From the NCBI GenBank assembly GCA_964637655.1, contig CAZWUZ010000166.1, positions 1 through 8,792 on the forward strand: a DNA stretch of 8,792 bases. The letters run 5' to 3'. The notes below the pieces were generated by a model. That model saw only the letters and a list, made by a program, of their open reading frames with translations. It was not told the origin of the DNA and searched no databases. This stretch comes from CAZWUZ01 sp964637655 [NCBI: uncultured bacterium] (GTDB lineage: Bacteria > DAOPZR01). Below, piece by piece: positions 1-6,558 of this stretch; position 1 is the first letter of the stretch, and each line of letters starts with the position of its first letter. Position numbers and translations under genes: made by a program.

Positions 1-404
1 AGGCGGCCGAGGAGACGGTCGGCGCGCCGCTGATGCAGCATGGCGAGTCGCCCCGCGGTATCGACCCGCACCGTCAGCCGCCGGGCCGCGCTGTCCACTT
101 CCGGCGCCGCCAGGCGCAGCAGCCCGGCGAGTGCCGGATCGAGTTCCGCCAGCAGTTCCGGCCAGCGTTCCCCCACCACCCGCGGCAGGTCGTCCGCGGC
201 CACCGTCTCCGGTTCGTGCACGGTGATGCCCGCCACCTGCGGCAGTTTCTCGCGCAGGCAGGCGCAGAGTGTTGCGCGCTGCGTCGCGCTGAGGGTATGC
301 GCCGTGCGCACCGCCAGCGTCAGCGCGACATCGTCGAATTCCAGCCCGGCAACGGTGATACCCGTCACCGGGCAGGCCGACGGCTGCAGGCGGTGAACGG
401 TCAC
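1..404 (-). CDS. polC: Probable N-terminus of PolC-type DNA polymerase III alpha subunit (partial, runs off the left edge)
   Basis: An open frame begins with GTG at 404-402, overlapping the proS stop as GTGA, and stays open to the window edge (134 codons, strongly GC-biased third positions). The product would be the replicative polymerase of PolC type. Only the non-catalytic N-terminal region is present, so no exonuclease, PHP or palm motif can be checked. Its pattern resembles the start of Bacillus PolC as I recall it: a beta-rich segment (about residues 15-35), a helix with leucines (residues 40-55), then a Trp (W81) in ERWPELLAEL, a Pro-Leu-Leu stretch, and a strand-like segment RRLTVRVDT (residues 109-116) followed by a helix. 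The proS-polC order is the one seen in Firmicutes such as B. subtilis, and the 4-base overlap implies translational coupling. The identification rests on weak similarity plus synteny; an unrelated hypothetical protein is the alternative. Confidence 0.6.
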   Translation of the reverse strand, partial: MTVHRLQPSACPVTGITVAGLEFDDVALTLAVRTAHTLSATQRATLCACLREKLPQVAGITVHEPETVAADDLPRVVGERWPELLAELDPALAGLLRLAAPEVDSAARRLTVRVDTAGRLAMLHQRRADRLLGR

Positions 405-2113
405 GGATGCTGCGCCATCAGCGCCAGCGCCACCGCCGGCGCGGGATTATCCACCGGGACCTCGGTGACGTTCCCCGAACGCCGCTCGCGCAGTTCGACA
501 ATGCCGCGCGCCAGACCCTTGGCGCCAACGGTGAGCCGCAGCGGGGAGCCGATGAGGTCGGCGTCGTTGAACTTCACCCCGGGGCGCTCATCGCGATCAT
601 CGAGCAGCACCGCCATCCCCGTGCGCGCCAGTTCGCGGTAGACGGTTTCCGCCGCCGCCATGGTCGCGTCCCCGGGCTTGCCGAGCGCCACGATCTGCAC
701 GCTGAACGGGGCCACCTCGCGCGGCCAGATAATCCCCTTGTCGTCGTGGTGCTGCTCGATGACCGCGGCAACCATGCGCGTGACGCCGATGCCGTAGCAG
801 CCCATGAGCATCGCGGCCGCCTCCCCCTGCTCGGTGAGGAAGGTGGCACCGAGTTTCTCGCTGTACTTCGTGCCGAGTTTGAACACATGCCCCATCTCGA
901 TGCCGCGCCGCGCCGCCAGCGGCTTGCCGCAGCGCGGGCACGGATCGTCCGCCGCCACGGTGAGCAGGTCGGCCCACGCGTCGACGGAAAAATCGCCCGG
1001 CTGCACCCCGGTGAGATGGTAGTCGGCGCGGTTGGCACCGGTGGCGGCATTGACCATGCCGCGCACCGTCCAGTCGGCGAGCAGGCGCACGCCGCTGAGG
1101 CCGACCGGGCCGGCAAAGCCCGTCGGCGCACCCGTCACCTTCGCCACCGTGGCGTCGTCCGCCAGCGCCAGGTCGTTGACGGCGAGGATATTCTTCAGCT
1201 TGACCTCGTTGATGGCGCGGTCGCCGCGGATGAGCACCACCACCGGCGTGCCGTCGCCGACATAGACCATCGTCTTGATCAGGTCGCGCGATTGCAGCTT
1301 GAGGAAGGACGCCACCTCCTCCACCGCGTGGAGGTTCGGCGTATGCACCGCGGTGCCGCCCGTCGCCGCCGGCACCGTCGCCGGGGCGGGGACGTCCACG
1401 CCCTCGGCGCGTTCCACGTTGGCGCCGTAGCCGCAGGCCGTGCAGGCGATGACCAGATCCTCACCCGAGTCGGCGAGGATCATGAATTCGTGCGACTGCG
1501 CCCCGCCGATGGGGCCGCTGTCCGCCTCCACCGCCGCGTAGGTGCAGCCGCAGCGGCGGCAGATGTTGCCATAGGCGTCGTACATCGCCCGGTAGGTGGC
1601 GTCGAGCGAGGCGGCATCGGCATGGAACGAATAGCCGTCCTTCATCAGGAACTCGCGCCCGCGCATCACCCCGAAGCGGGGACGGATCTCGTCGCGGAAC
1701 TTGGTGCCGATCTGGAACAGGTTTTTCGGCAGGTCGCGATACGAGCGGATCTCGTGGCGCACGAGATCAGTGATGACCTCCTCGTGGGTCGGCCCGAGCC
1801 CGAACTCGCGCCCCGCGCGGTCCTTGAGTTTCATCATCGTCGGTCCGTAGACCGCCCAGCGCCCGCTCTCCTCCCACAGTTCGCGCGGCTGCATGATGGG
1901 GAGCAGCACTTCCTGCGCGCCCGCCGCGGTCATCTCCTCGCGCACGATGCGCTCGATGGCGCGCACCGCGCGCACCCCGAGCGGCAGCCACGAGAAGACC
2001 CCCGAGGTGAGTTTGCGGATGAGCCCGGCACGGAGCATCAGCTTATGGCTGATCAGTTCCGCCTCCGCGGGCGTCTCTTTCAACGTGGGCAGGTAGCACT
2101 GGGACAGGCGCAT
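401..2113 (-). CDS. proS: Prolyl-tRNA synthetase, bacterial type with editing domain
   Basis: Cytoplasmic class II aminoacyl-tRNA synthetase that charges tRNA-Pro. From the ATG at 2113 the protein has 570 residues, matching the usual length of bacterial ProRS (E. coli 572). It starts MRLSQCYLPTLKETPAEAE, the typical N-terminus. Visible parts: GPTHEE (about residues 107-112), class II motif 2 FRDEIRPRFGVMRGREF (139-155), Cys pairs CRRC, CTAC and CPRC, the insertion (INS) editing domain at about 224-395 with a Lys near 280 in LIKTMV, the position of the E. coli editing Lys279, motif 3 GCYGIGVTR (439-447), and the C-terminal anticodon-binding domain (about 468-556, LLDDRDERPGVKFNDADLIG). The frame is open up to an ATG at 2266, but those 51 extra residues lack family similarity, and that ATG lies inside the candidate -10 box. 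An ATG at 2119 is the close alternative start. The polC-like gene follows with a 4-base overlap. Confidence 0.97.
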   Translation of the reverse strand: MRLSQCYLPTLKETPAEAELISHKLMLRAGLIRKLTSGVFSWLPLGVRAVRAIERIVREEMTAAGAQEVLLPIMQPRELWEESGRWAVYGPTMMKLKDRAGREFGLGPTHEEVITDLVRHEIRSYRDLPKNLFQIGTKFRDEIRPRFGVMRGREFLMKDGYSFHADAASLDATYRAMYDAYGNICRRCGCTYAAVEADSGPIGGAQSHEFMILADSGEDLVIACTACGYGANVERAEGVDVPAPATVPAATGGTAVHTPNLHAVEEVASFLKLQSRDLIKTMVYVGDGTPVVVLIRGDRAINEVKLKNILAVNDLALADDATVAKVTGAPTGFAGPVGLSGVRLLADWTVRGMVNAATGANRADYHLTGVQPGDFSVDAWADLLTVAADDPCPRCGKPLAARRGIEMGHVFKLGTKYSEKLGATFLTEQGEAAAMLMGCYGIGVTRMVAAVIEQHHDDKGIIWPREVAPFSVQIVALGKPGDATMAAAETVYRELARTGMAVLLDDRDERPGVKFNDADLIGSPLRLTVGAKGLARGIVELRERRSGNVTEVPVDNPAPAVALALMAQHP

Positions 2114-2126
2114 GGTCATCGTCCGC

Positions 2127-2144
2127 CGCCCGCATGCGCGGGCG
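2127..2144 (-). promoter_or_regulatory. GC-only hairpin in the proS leader, next to the start codon
   Basis: A perfect 7-bp stem (CGCCCGC at 2127-2133 pairing with GCGGGCG at 2138-2144) with an ATGC loop lies about 8 bases before the ATG at 2119 and 14 before the ATG at 2113. It overlaps the only purine-rich stretch that could serve as a ribosome-binding site, so it could limit initiation. In a GC-rich genome such stems can arise by chance. No T-box elements (specifier loop, UGG antiterminator bulge followed by a terminator) are recognisable. Confidence 0.3.
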
Positions 2145-2265
2145 CGGTCCTTTCCGCAACAGGTCGGGAATACAGTCCTCGCCCGCCATGGCGGCGGCAG
2201 GTGCAGGTTCAGCAGGCGATACCGGAACGGTGCTGCGGCAGGGTTCCCCTCCCATGCCGCCACCA

Positions 2266-2294
2266 TAGATACTACACCCCGCCCCCCTTGTCAA
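2266..2294 (-). promoter_or_regulatory. Candidate sigma70 promoter for proS-polC
   Basis: On the minus strand there is a consensus -35 TTGACA (2294-2289), then a 17-base G-rich spacer, then TATCTA (2271-2266), a poor -10. Transcription would start near 2259, giving a leader of about 145 bases before proS. This start lies downstream of the far-upstream ATG at 2266, which supports the shorter proS reading. The -35 match and spacing are good; the -10 is weak (3 of 6). Confidence 0.35.
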
Positions 2295-2412
2295 ACCGCG
2301 TCCGGCCGCGGCATTTCCCGACGCTGCGGCGCGATTCAAGCCGTGCACGGCAACAGCCGATATACCAGTAGGCGGCGGCGGCAGTGTCGGCCGCGGAAAG
2401 GACGGGACGCAG

Positions 2413-2865
2413 ATGGGTATCGGGGCAGTCGGCGCCATCGGGGCACAGCCCAGCGCATTTATCTATCAGCCCTCCGCCCCGACCATGCGGCAGGAGCAAC
2501 CCGCTCCGCTGCAGGCGCTTACCGGCGCCGTCCGCGCCACCCAGCAGGCGCAGGGGCAGGGTGGCGACTCGCTCTTCCTCTTTCAGGGCAACCTGACCGC
2601 TTCACCCGTCTCATTGGAAAACAGTTCACTGGCCGCCATCAGCGGTGTGCCGCGCGAAAAGGCGTCGGCACTCGCTGCGGCGCTCGGGCAGTTGAGCGGC
2701 GAGCAGCGCAGTTCCCTCCCCGGCTTCGTCCCGGTTACCGCGGGCAATGTCGATGCCGTCACCGCGGCGGTGCAGCGCGGCCCGGCCGCCGTCGCGGCCA
2801 TTCCGGGCGCGCAGCGCGGCACGCAGGGCGTCGGCAGCGGTCTCCTCCTCGACATCACCGGCTGA
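2413..2865 (+). CDS. Hypothetical Ala/Gly/Gln-rich small protein
   Basis: A 150-residue protein I do not recognise. The coding assignment rests on a strong G/C preference in third codon positions throughout, absence of a competing frame with better usage, and a purine-rich GGAAAGGA about 10 bases before the ATG. The product is rich in Ala, Gly, Gln and Ser and has no cysteine. It has no clear signal peptide or membrane segment: the N-terminus MGIGAVGAIGAQPSAFIYQ is only weakly hydrophobic. A helical, Ala-rich region with alternating Gln/Arg spans about residues 75-130. It lies 46 bases before the HExxH protein on the same strand and is probably cotranscribed with it. No catalytic motif is visible; a structural or secreted-substrate-like role is possible but unsupported. 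Confidence 0.65.
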   Translation: MGIGAVGAIGAQPSAFIYQPSAPTMRQEQPAPLQALTGAVRATQQAQGQGGDSLFLFQGNLTASPVSLENSSLAAISGVPREKASALAAALGQLSGEQRSSLPGFVPVTAGNVDAVTAAVQRGPAAVAAIPGAQRGTQGVGSGLLLDITG

Positions 2866-2911
2866 ACCGCACCGCTTGCGGCGACCGGTAGTGCGTGGTA
2901 TAGGTGTCCGT

Positions 2912-4015
2912 ATGGATGATGCCGCGCGCACCGCGCTGGACGCCTACCTGCAGGACGGTTTTGCCGCGACCGCACCGGGTGCCCCGCCTGTGTTTCCCCT
3001 GCCTGACGAACCGCCTGTCGCCGACTGGCGCGCGACGTACTGCGCGGATAGTGACGCGCACGCGGCATTTGCCCGCCTGCGCGCCGCGCTGGCGCAGCTG
3101 CAGCTGCCGGTACGGGCCGGGCTGAAGGAGACCGACGCGTACCGTGCGGTGATGCGCCGCGGTGAGGCGGTGGACGCGGCGGCCGTCGGCGGCACGCTCG
3201 AGTTGCCCGGCGCGGAACGCCTCACACTGCAGCTGGCCAGTCATCCGCTGGCCGGTACGCTGCCGGTCATCACCGCCCCGACCCATGCCAGTTTCCGCGT
3301 GCTGGTGCAGGCGCTCGCCTGCCGGCATGAACCGGAACCGGTGCGCGACGCGGTGAACGCCATGCTCATCACCGGCATGCGCAACTGGGACCGCGTACAC
3401 CGTTACCGCGACGCGTGGCTGGCCGCGCAGCCCGATGGCGACTGGGGGACCGAGCTGCAGCGCGCGGCAGCGGCGGAGCCGTGGCGGCTTGGCGACACGG
3501 TGATGCTGCTGACTGACGCACCCTACAGCGGCTGCACGGCGGCGGCGCTCGGGCTGCCGCTCAGCGACAGTGAATGGCGGGCGCAGTCGCTGGTCATCCG
3601 CCGCGAGCACGAATTCCACCATTACCTGACGCGCCGCCTGCACGGGCGGATGCGTAACCACCTGCTTGATGAACTGCTCGCTGACCGGGCCGGGCTGCTG
3701 GCCGCGCGCGGCGCCTATGACCCGTCGCTGGCGCGCGCCTTTCTCGGACTCGCAGCGGACGACAGCATCCGCCCGGAAGGCCGCTTCTTCACCTACTGCA
3801 CCGGGCTGCCGCCGGCGGCACACCGGCCGCTGGCCGCGGCGGCCGGACGCGCCATCACCGCGCTCGCCGCGCTGCCGCACGACCCGGCCACCGCCGTGCG
3901 CGACACGCTGGCGCTCACGCTGCTGACGCTGGCGGAACTTGCGGCAGATGACGCAGGAACGCGCGTGGCCGCCGCGCAGCAGCGCGCCGCACACTGGTAT
4001 GCCGTGAAAGGATGA
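2912..4015 (+). CDS. Uncharacterised protein with HExxH...DExxAD zinc-metallopeptidase-like signature
   Basis: A 367-residue protein of no family I can name with certainty. The start is the ATG at 2912, with AGGTG about 5 bases upstream; the frame remains open for 55 codons further back, but that part overlaps the preceding gene and is Arg/Ser/Pro-rich shadow sequence. The most informative segment is REHEFHHYLTRR (about residues 231-242), which contains HExxH (H233, E234, H237), followed 17 residues later by DELLADRAGL (D253, E254, D258). This geometry resembles gluzincin-type zinc peptidases, where the HExxH histidines and a downstream Glu bind the metal. No signal peptide or membrane segment is evident, so a cytoplasmic location is likely. 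The N-terminal half (residues 1-200) has no recognised domain. The downstream galT begins 3 bases after the stop, suggesting one operon and translational coupling. Peptidase activity is inference from the motif alone. Confidence 0.85.
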   Translation: MDDAARTALDAYLQDGFAATAPGAPPVFPLPDEPPVADWRATYCADSDAHAAFARLRAALAQLQLPVRAGLKETDAYRAVMRRGEAVDAAAVGGTLELPGAERLTLQLASHPLAGTLPVITAPTHASFRVLVQALACRHEPEPVRDAVNAMLITGMRNWDRVHRYRDAWLAAQPDGDWGTELQRAAAAEPWRLGDTVMLLTDAPYSGCTAAALGLPLSDSEWRAQSLVIRREHEFHHYLTRRLHGRMRNHLLDELLADRAGLLAARGAYDPSLARAFLGLAADDSIRPEGRFFTYCTGLPPAAHRPLAAAAGRAITALAALPHDPATAVRDTLALTLLTLAELAADDAGTRVAAAQQRAAHWYAVKG

Positions 4016-4018
4016 CCC

Positions 4019-5008
4019 ATGTCTGAACTCCGGTTGAACACCGTTTCCAACGAGTGGGTGATCATCGCCCCGTCGCGGGCGCAGCGCCCGTACGATTTCG
4101 CCACCGCCGCCGTGGCGCGCCCGCCGCGGCCGCAGCAGCGCGCCGACTGCCCCTTCTGCCCGGGAAACGAGCACCGGTCGGAGGAGACCTACCGCCACGG
4201 CAACGGCGCTACCTGGCAGGTGCGGGTCGTGCGCAACAAGTTTCCCGCGCTGCTGCCCGACGGCATCCCGCAGCGGACGCAGGACGGGGTGTTCCGCGCG
4301 ATATCCGGCGTCGGCATCCACGAGGTGATTATCGAGCATCCGCGCCATGACGCGCAGCTCGCGCGGCTGCCGGTCGCGGACATCGCCGCGGTGCTCGACG
4401 TCTGCCGCCACCGCCACCGCACCGTCGCCGCCGACCCGCGCATCGCCGCGGTGGTGATTTTCAAGAACCACGGGCCGCGCGCGGGGACTTCGCTGGAACA
4501 CGCGCACCTGCAGCTCATCGGCACCCCGGTGGTGCCGCCCCAGGTGCGCGTGCGCCACGAGCGGGCGCTGCGGTTCTATGACGAGTTCGGCGACTGCCTC
4601 TACTGCCGCATGCTGGCGCAGGAACTGGCGGCGGCGCAGCGCATCGTCGTCGCCACCGACTACTTCGTGACCTTCATCCCCTTCGCCGCGCTCTCCCCGT
4701 TCCACACCTGGATTTTCCCGCGCCGCCACTGCAGTTCCTTCGCCGAACTGGCGGACGCGGAACTGCACGACCTGGCGGAAAACCTGCGGCAGTACCTCGG
4801 CAAACTCGACCGCGGGCTGCACAACCCCGATTTCAACCTGAGCATCCGCTCGTTTCCCGCCGCCGGGCAGGCGGACCCCGCCCTGCACTGGTATGTCAGC
4901 GTCGTGCCGCGCGTCTCGCAGACCGCGGGCTTCGAACTCGGCTCAGGGATGTTCGTCAACGGGGCATGGCCCGAGGAGAGCGCGCGCTTCCTGCGGGAAA
5001 CGGACTGA
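4019..5008 (+). CDS. galT: Galactose-1-phosphate uridylyltransferase-type (GalT/HIT superfamily) nucleotidyltransferase
   Basis: A 329-residue member of the GalT branch of the HIT superfamily. GalT moves UMP between UDP-glucose and galactose-1-phosphate in the cytoplasm (Leloir pathway). The opening LRLNTVSNEWVIIAPSRAQRP is typical. Zinc-ligand candidates are the CPFC pair (C44, C47), H110 and H161. The active-site motif is SLEHAHLQL: H163 is the likely nucleotidylated His and Q165 matches the phosphate-contacting Gln; canonical E. coli GalT has HPH, here HAH. A second pair CLYC (C193, C196) and the C-terminal block PRVSQTAGFELGSGMFVN fit the shorter GalT/ADP-glucose phosphorylase type. The ribosome-binding site AAAGGA overlaps the stop of the preceding gene, so translation is probably coupled to it. 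The galT stop and the stop of the opposing GH18 gene are one base apart. Exact substrate (UDP-galactose or ADP-glucose chemistry) cannot be settled from sequence. Confidence 0.88.
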   Translation: MSELRLNTVSNEWVIIAPSRAQRPYDFATAAVARPPRPQQRADCPFCPGNEHRSEETYRHGNGATWQVRVVRNKFPALLPDGIPQRTQDGVFRAISGVGIHEVIIEHPRHDAQLARLPVADIAAVLDVCRHRHRTVAADPRIAAVVIFKNHGPRAGTSLEHAHLQLIGTPVVPPQVRVRHERALRFYDEFGDCLYCRMLAQELAAAQRIVVATDYFVTFIPFAALSPFHTWIFPRRHCSSFAELADAELHDLAENLRQYLGKLDRGLHNPDFNLSIRSFPAAGQADPALHWYVSVVPRVSQTAGFELGSGMFVNGAWPEESARFLRETD

Positions 5009-5009
5009 T

Positions 5010-6305
5010 TCAGCGCGGGGCGAAGAGGCGGGTGCGCACCGGCTGCCAGCACTGCCCGTCGCGGTCGGCAAAACGTCCCTGCCACGCCGCCGCGCCCGCC
5101 AGTCCGTACTTGCCGACCAGCGCCAGTTTCAGGTCGAGCGAGCGCACATTCTCGAACCAGATCTCGTGTTCGCCCCCCTGCACATCGGTGAATGACATAT
5201 ACATGACGCTTTCGGTGTCCAGCCAGACCGGCGGCTGCTGCCAGGTCTGCACCGCCAGCGTGTCCCCGCGCCGCGTCGCGGTCACGCTGTCGCAGGCCAG
5301 ATCCCACGTCTCGTCGAGCGTCAAGGCGCGGAACGCCGCGGGGCGGATATGCCGCGGCGCCGTGTCAGGCGACGCGGGATCGCGCAGGTGTTCCCAGTCG
5401 TACGCATAGAAGGGGACCGCCAGCAGCAGTTTGTCGGCGGGTACCTCGTCGAGGGTCTGCACCACGCCCTGCTCGACCCATTCCAGCGACGCCACCGGAC
5501 CGTTCTGCGGGCTCATGCTCCAGTGCTGGTCGTACGCCATGAGAATGACGAAATCAGCGGCGCGGGCAAGGCCGGCACGGTCGTAGCGGTCGGCAGCAGT
5601 TGACCAGCGCCGCGTGATGCAGACCGCCAGCGGAATGCCGCGCGCGCGCAGGTGCGCACCCAGCCGGGCGGTGAACGCCGTCAGCGCCGCGGCATCTTCG
5701 ACCGGGTGGTTCTCCGCATCGAGCACGATACCGTCGGCAGCGCAGGTCTCCGCGAAAGCCACCACCGCCGCCACTGCCGCCGCCATGAGCGGTTCGCTGT
5801 TCAGCAGTACGTGTGCCGGGGCCGCCTGCAGCAGTTGCACCGTCGGCCAGACGCGGCAGCCGCGCGCCTGCGCGGCGGTGACATAGGCGCGGCTGGCGCG
5901 CCGCCGGTTGACCGTCAGTTCACCGTTCTCCACGCCCAGCGCCAACCAGACAGGTGAGAGGACCGAGACCGCATCGGTGGTAATCGTCACGGTCTCCGGG
6001 TTGTATTCCCAGAGCAGCATGAGCGCGGGGCGGGCAGCAGGCGCGGCAATGACCGGTTCCACCGTGACCGACATGCCCGGGGTTGTCATCTCCGCCACAA
6101 CCGCCGGAGCCGGCACGGGTGCAGACGCGGCCGGTAGTGCGGTCTGCGCGGCGGTCTCGGGGACAGCCAGGCGCAGGCGCATCCGGACCTCTTTGTCGAA
6201 CACCCCGCTTATTTCCGTTGTCAATTCGTCCGCCCATGCGGCAGGTACGCACGGTAAAGCAATAATCAAAACCAGCAGAGCAGGAACGAAAACCATGTTC
6301 TTCAT
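5010..6305 (-). CDS. Secreted glycoside hydrolase family 18 protein (YaaH/YdhD/SleL-like)
   Basis: A 431-residue exported protein. The ATG at 6305 is chosen because it begins a good Sec signal peptide (MKNMVFVPALLVLIIALP, cleavage probably after AWA, residue 25); the frame is open back to 6392, but the longer start would bury that signal. A Thr/Ala/Pro-rich linker spans about 50-93, followed by a TIM-barrel GH18 domain. Diagnostic segments are DGIVLDAEN (D191, D196, E198, with E198 the expected proton donor), LMAYDQHW (256-263), VPFYAYDW, and the C-terminal VGKYGLAGAAAWQGRF. These match the spore/peptidoglycan-type GH18 branch, so the substrate is probably an N-acetylglucosamine-containing envelope glycan. 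The canonical DxxDxDxE motif has Val in place of the middle Asp; the catalytic Glu is kept. No LysM or other cell-wall-binding repeat is visible. It is convergent with galT and divergent from the pilin genes. Confidence 0.9.
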   Translation of the reverse strand: MKNMVFVPALLVLIIALPCVPAAWADELTTEISGVFDKEVRMRLRLAVPETAAQTALPAASAPVPAPAVVAEMTTPGMSVTVEPVIAAPAARPALMLLWEYNPETVTITTDAVSVLSPVWLALGVENGELTVNRRRASRAYVTAAQARGCRVWPTVQLLQAAPAHVLLNSEPLMAAAVAAVVAFAETCAADGIVLDAENHPVEDAAALTAFTARLGAHLRARGIPLAVCITRRWSTAADRYDRAGLARAADFVILMAYDQHWSMSPQNGPVASLEWVEQGVVQTLDEVPADKLLLAVPFYAYDWEHLRDPASPDTAPRHIRPAAFRALTLDETWDLACDSVTATRRGDTLAVQTWQQPPVWLDTESVMYMSFTDVQGGEHEIWFENVRSLDLKLALVGKYGLAGAAAWQGRFADRDGQCWQPVRTRLFAPR

Positions 6306-6315
6306 ACGTTGCAGC

Positions 6316-6344
6316 AGTGTACCTGCCGGCCAACTCCGCGTCAA
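6316..6344 (-). promoter_or_regulatory. Candidate promoter of the GH18 gene
   Basis: Reading the minus strand, TTGACG (6344-6339), a 17-base spacer and TACACT (6321-6316) form a near-consensus sigma70 promoter (5 of 6 and 4 of 6 matches). The predicted start point lies only a few bases before the ATG at 6305, so the transcript would be leaderless or nearly so. No convincing Shine-Dalgarno sequence precedes that ATG, which agrees. Confidence 0.45.
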
Positions 6345-6372
6345 GTTCAGTGTGCTATCCGCCTGATGAAAG

Positions 6373-6390
6373 GTGTCATTTTTATGACAC
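6373..6390. promoter_or_regulatory. Perfect inverted repeat resembling a CRP/FNR-family operator
   Basis: GTGTCATTTTTATGACAC is a perfect 7-bp inverted repeat around TTTT. Read as TGTCA-N6-TGACA it has the half-site length and spacing of CRP/FNR-superfamily operators (CRP itself prefers TGTGA-N6-TCACA). Its centre is about 72 bases upstream of the predicted GH18 transcription start, near a typical class I activator position, and about 134 upstream of the predicted pilin start. A small transcript hairpin is the alternative, but no T-run follows it. Confidence 0.45.
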
Positions 6391-6445
6391 ATCGGTCTTT
6401 GCCATGTCAGAATATCAACGCATCAATTGTTAGGATAATTTCGTC

Positions 6446-6468
6446 TTTATAATTCAGGTGGTTATAAA
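6446..6468. promoter_or_regulatory. AT-rich inverted repeat upstream of the pilin promoter
   Basis: TTTATAA (6446-6452) and TTATAAA (6462-6468) form a perfect 7-bp inverted repeat with a 9-base spacer. It is centred about 59 bases upstream of the predicted pilin transcription start, inside an AT-rich tract (about 6415-6480) that contrasts with the GC-rich surroundings. It may be an activator site, an UP element for RNA polymerase alpha, or part of a curved/silencer-bound region. Confidence 0.35.
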
Positions 6469-6480
6469 CAATAAAAATAC

Positions 6481-6509
6481 TTGACAAATGGCAGATCGTT
6501 TGCTAAAAT
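6481..6509 (+). promoter_or_regulatory. Strong sigma70 promoter with extended -10, driving the pilin genes
   Basis: TTGACA (6481-6486) is a perfect -35. A 17-base spacer leads to TAAAAT (6504-6509), a 5 of 6 match to the -10, preceded by TGC, which gives an extended -10 (TGn). AT-rich DNA lies upstream as a possible UP element. Transcription should begin near 6516, leaving about 43 bases of leader that carries an excellent AAAGGAG ribosome-binding site (6545-6551) 7 bases before the pilin ATG. Confidence 0.8.
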
Positions 6510-6558
6510 GATGGGCGTGGTACAAAGTGAAGCGAAAAACCTTGAAAGGAGAAGTAAT

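Noticed and set aside
2114-2258. T-box riboswitch in the proS leader
   Set aside because: The leader holds GC-rich palindromes, but I see no T-box consensus, specifier loop or terminator/antiterminator pair.
2114-2266. 51-residue N-terminal extension of ProS from the ATG at 2266
   Set aside because: The extension has no family similarity, the ProRS N-terminus begins exactly at MRLSQ, and the upstream ATG falls in the candidate promoter.
407-2371. Long (654-codon) open frame on the plus strand opposite proS
   Set aside because: It is the antisense shadow of a confidently identified proS; the product is Arg/His/Ala-rich with no recognisable domain.
2876-2904. TTGCGG-17-TATAGG as a promoter for the 2912 gene
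   Set aside because: The -35 matches only 3 of 6 bases, the gene has a Shine-Dalgarno sequence, and it can be cotranscribed with the gene 46 bases upstream.
2855-4888. Long (677-codon) open frame on the minus strand opposite the HExxH gene and galT
   Set aside because: It is antisense to two well supported genes; its Arg/Gln/His-rich composition is typical of a GC-rich shadow frame.
6425-6440. AATTGTTAGGATAATT as a lac-type operator
   Set aside because: The half-sites are imperfect and such AT-rich near-palindromes are expected by chance in this AT-rich tract.
6481-6558. 26-residue upstream extension of pilin copy 1 from a TTG start
   Set aside because: It would start within the -35 box; the AAAGGAG site and the class III leader fix the start at 6559.
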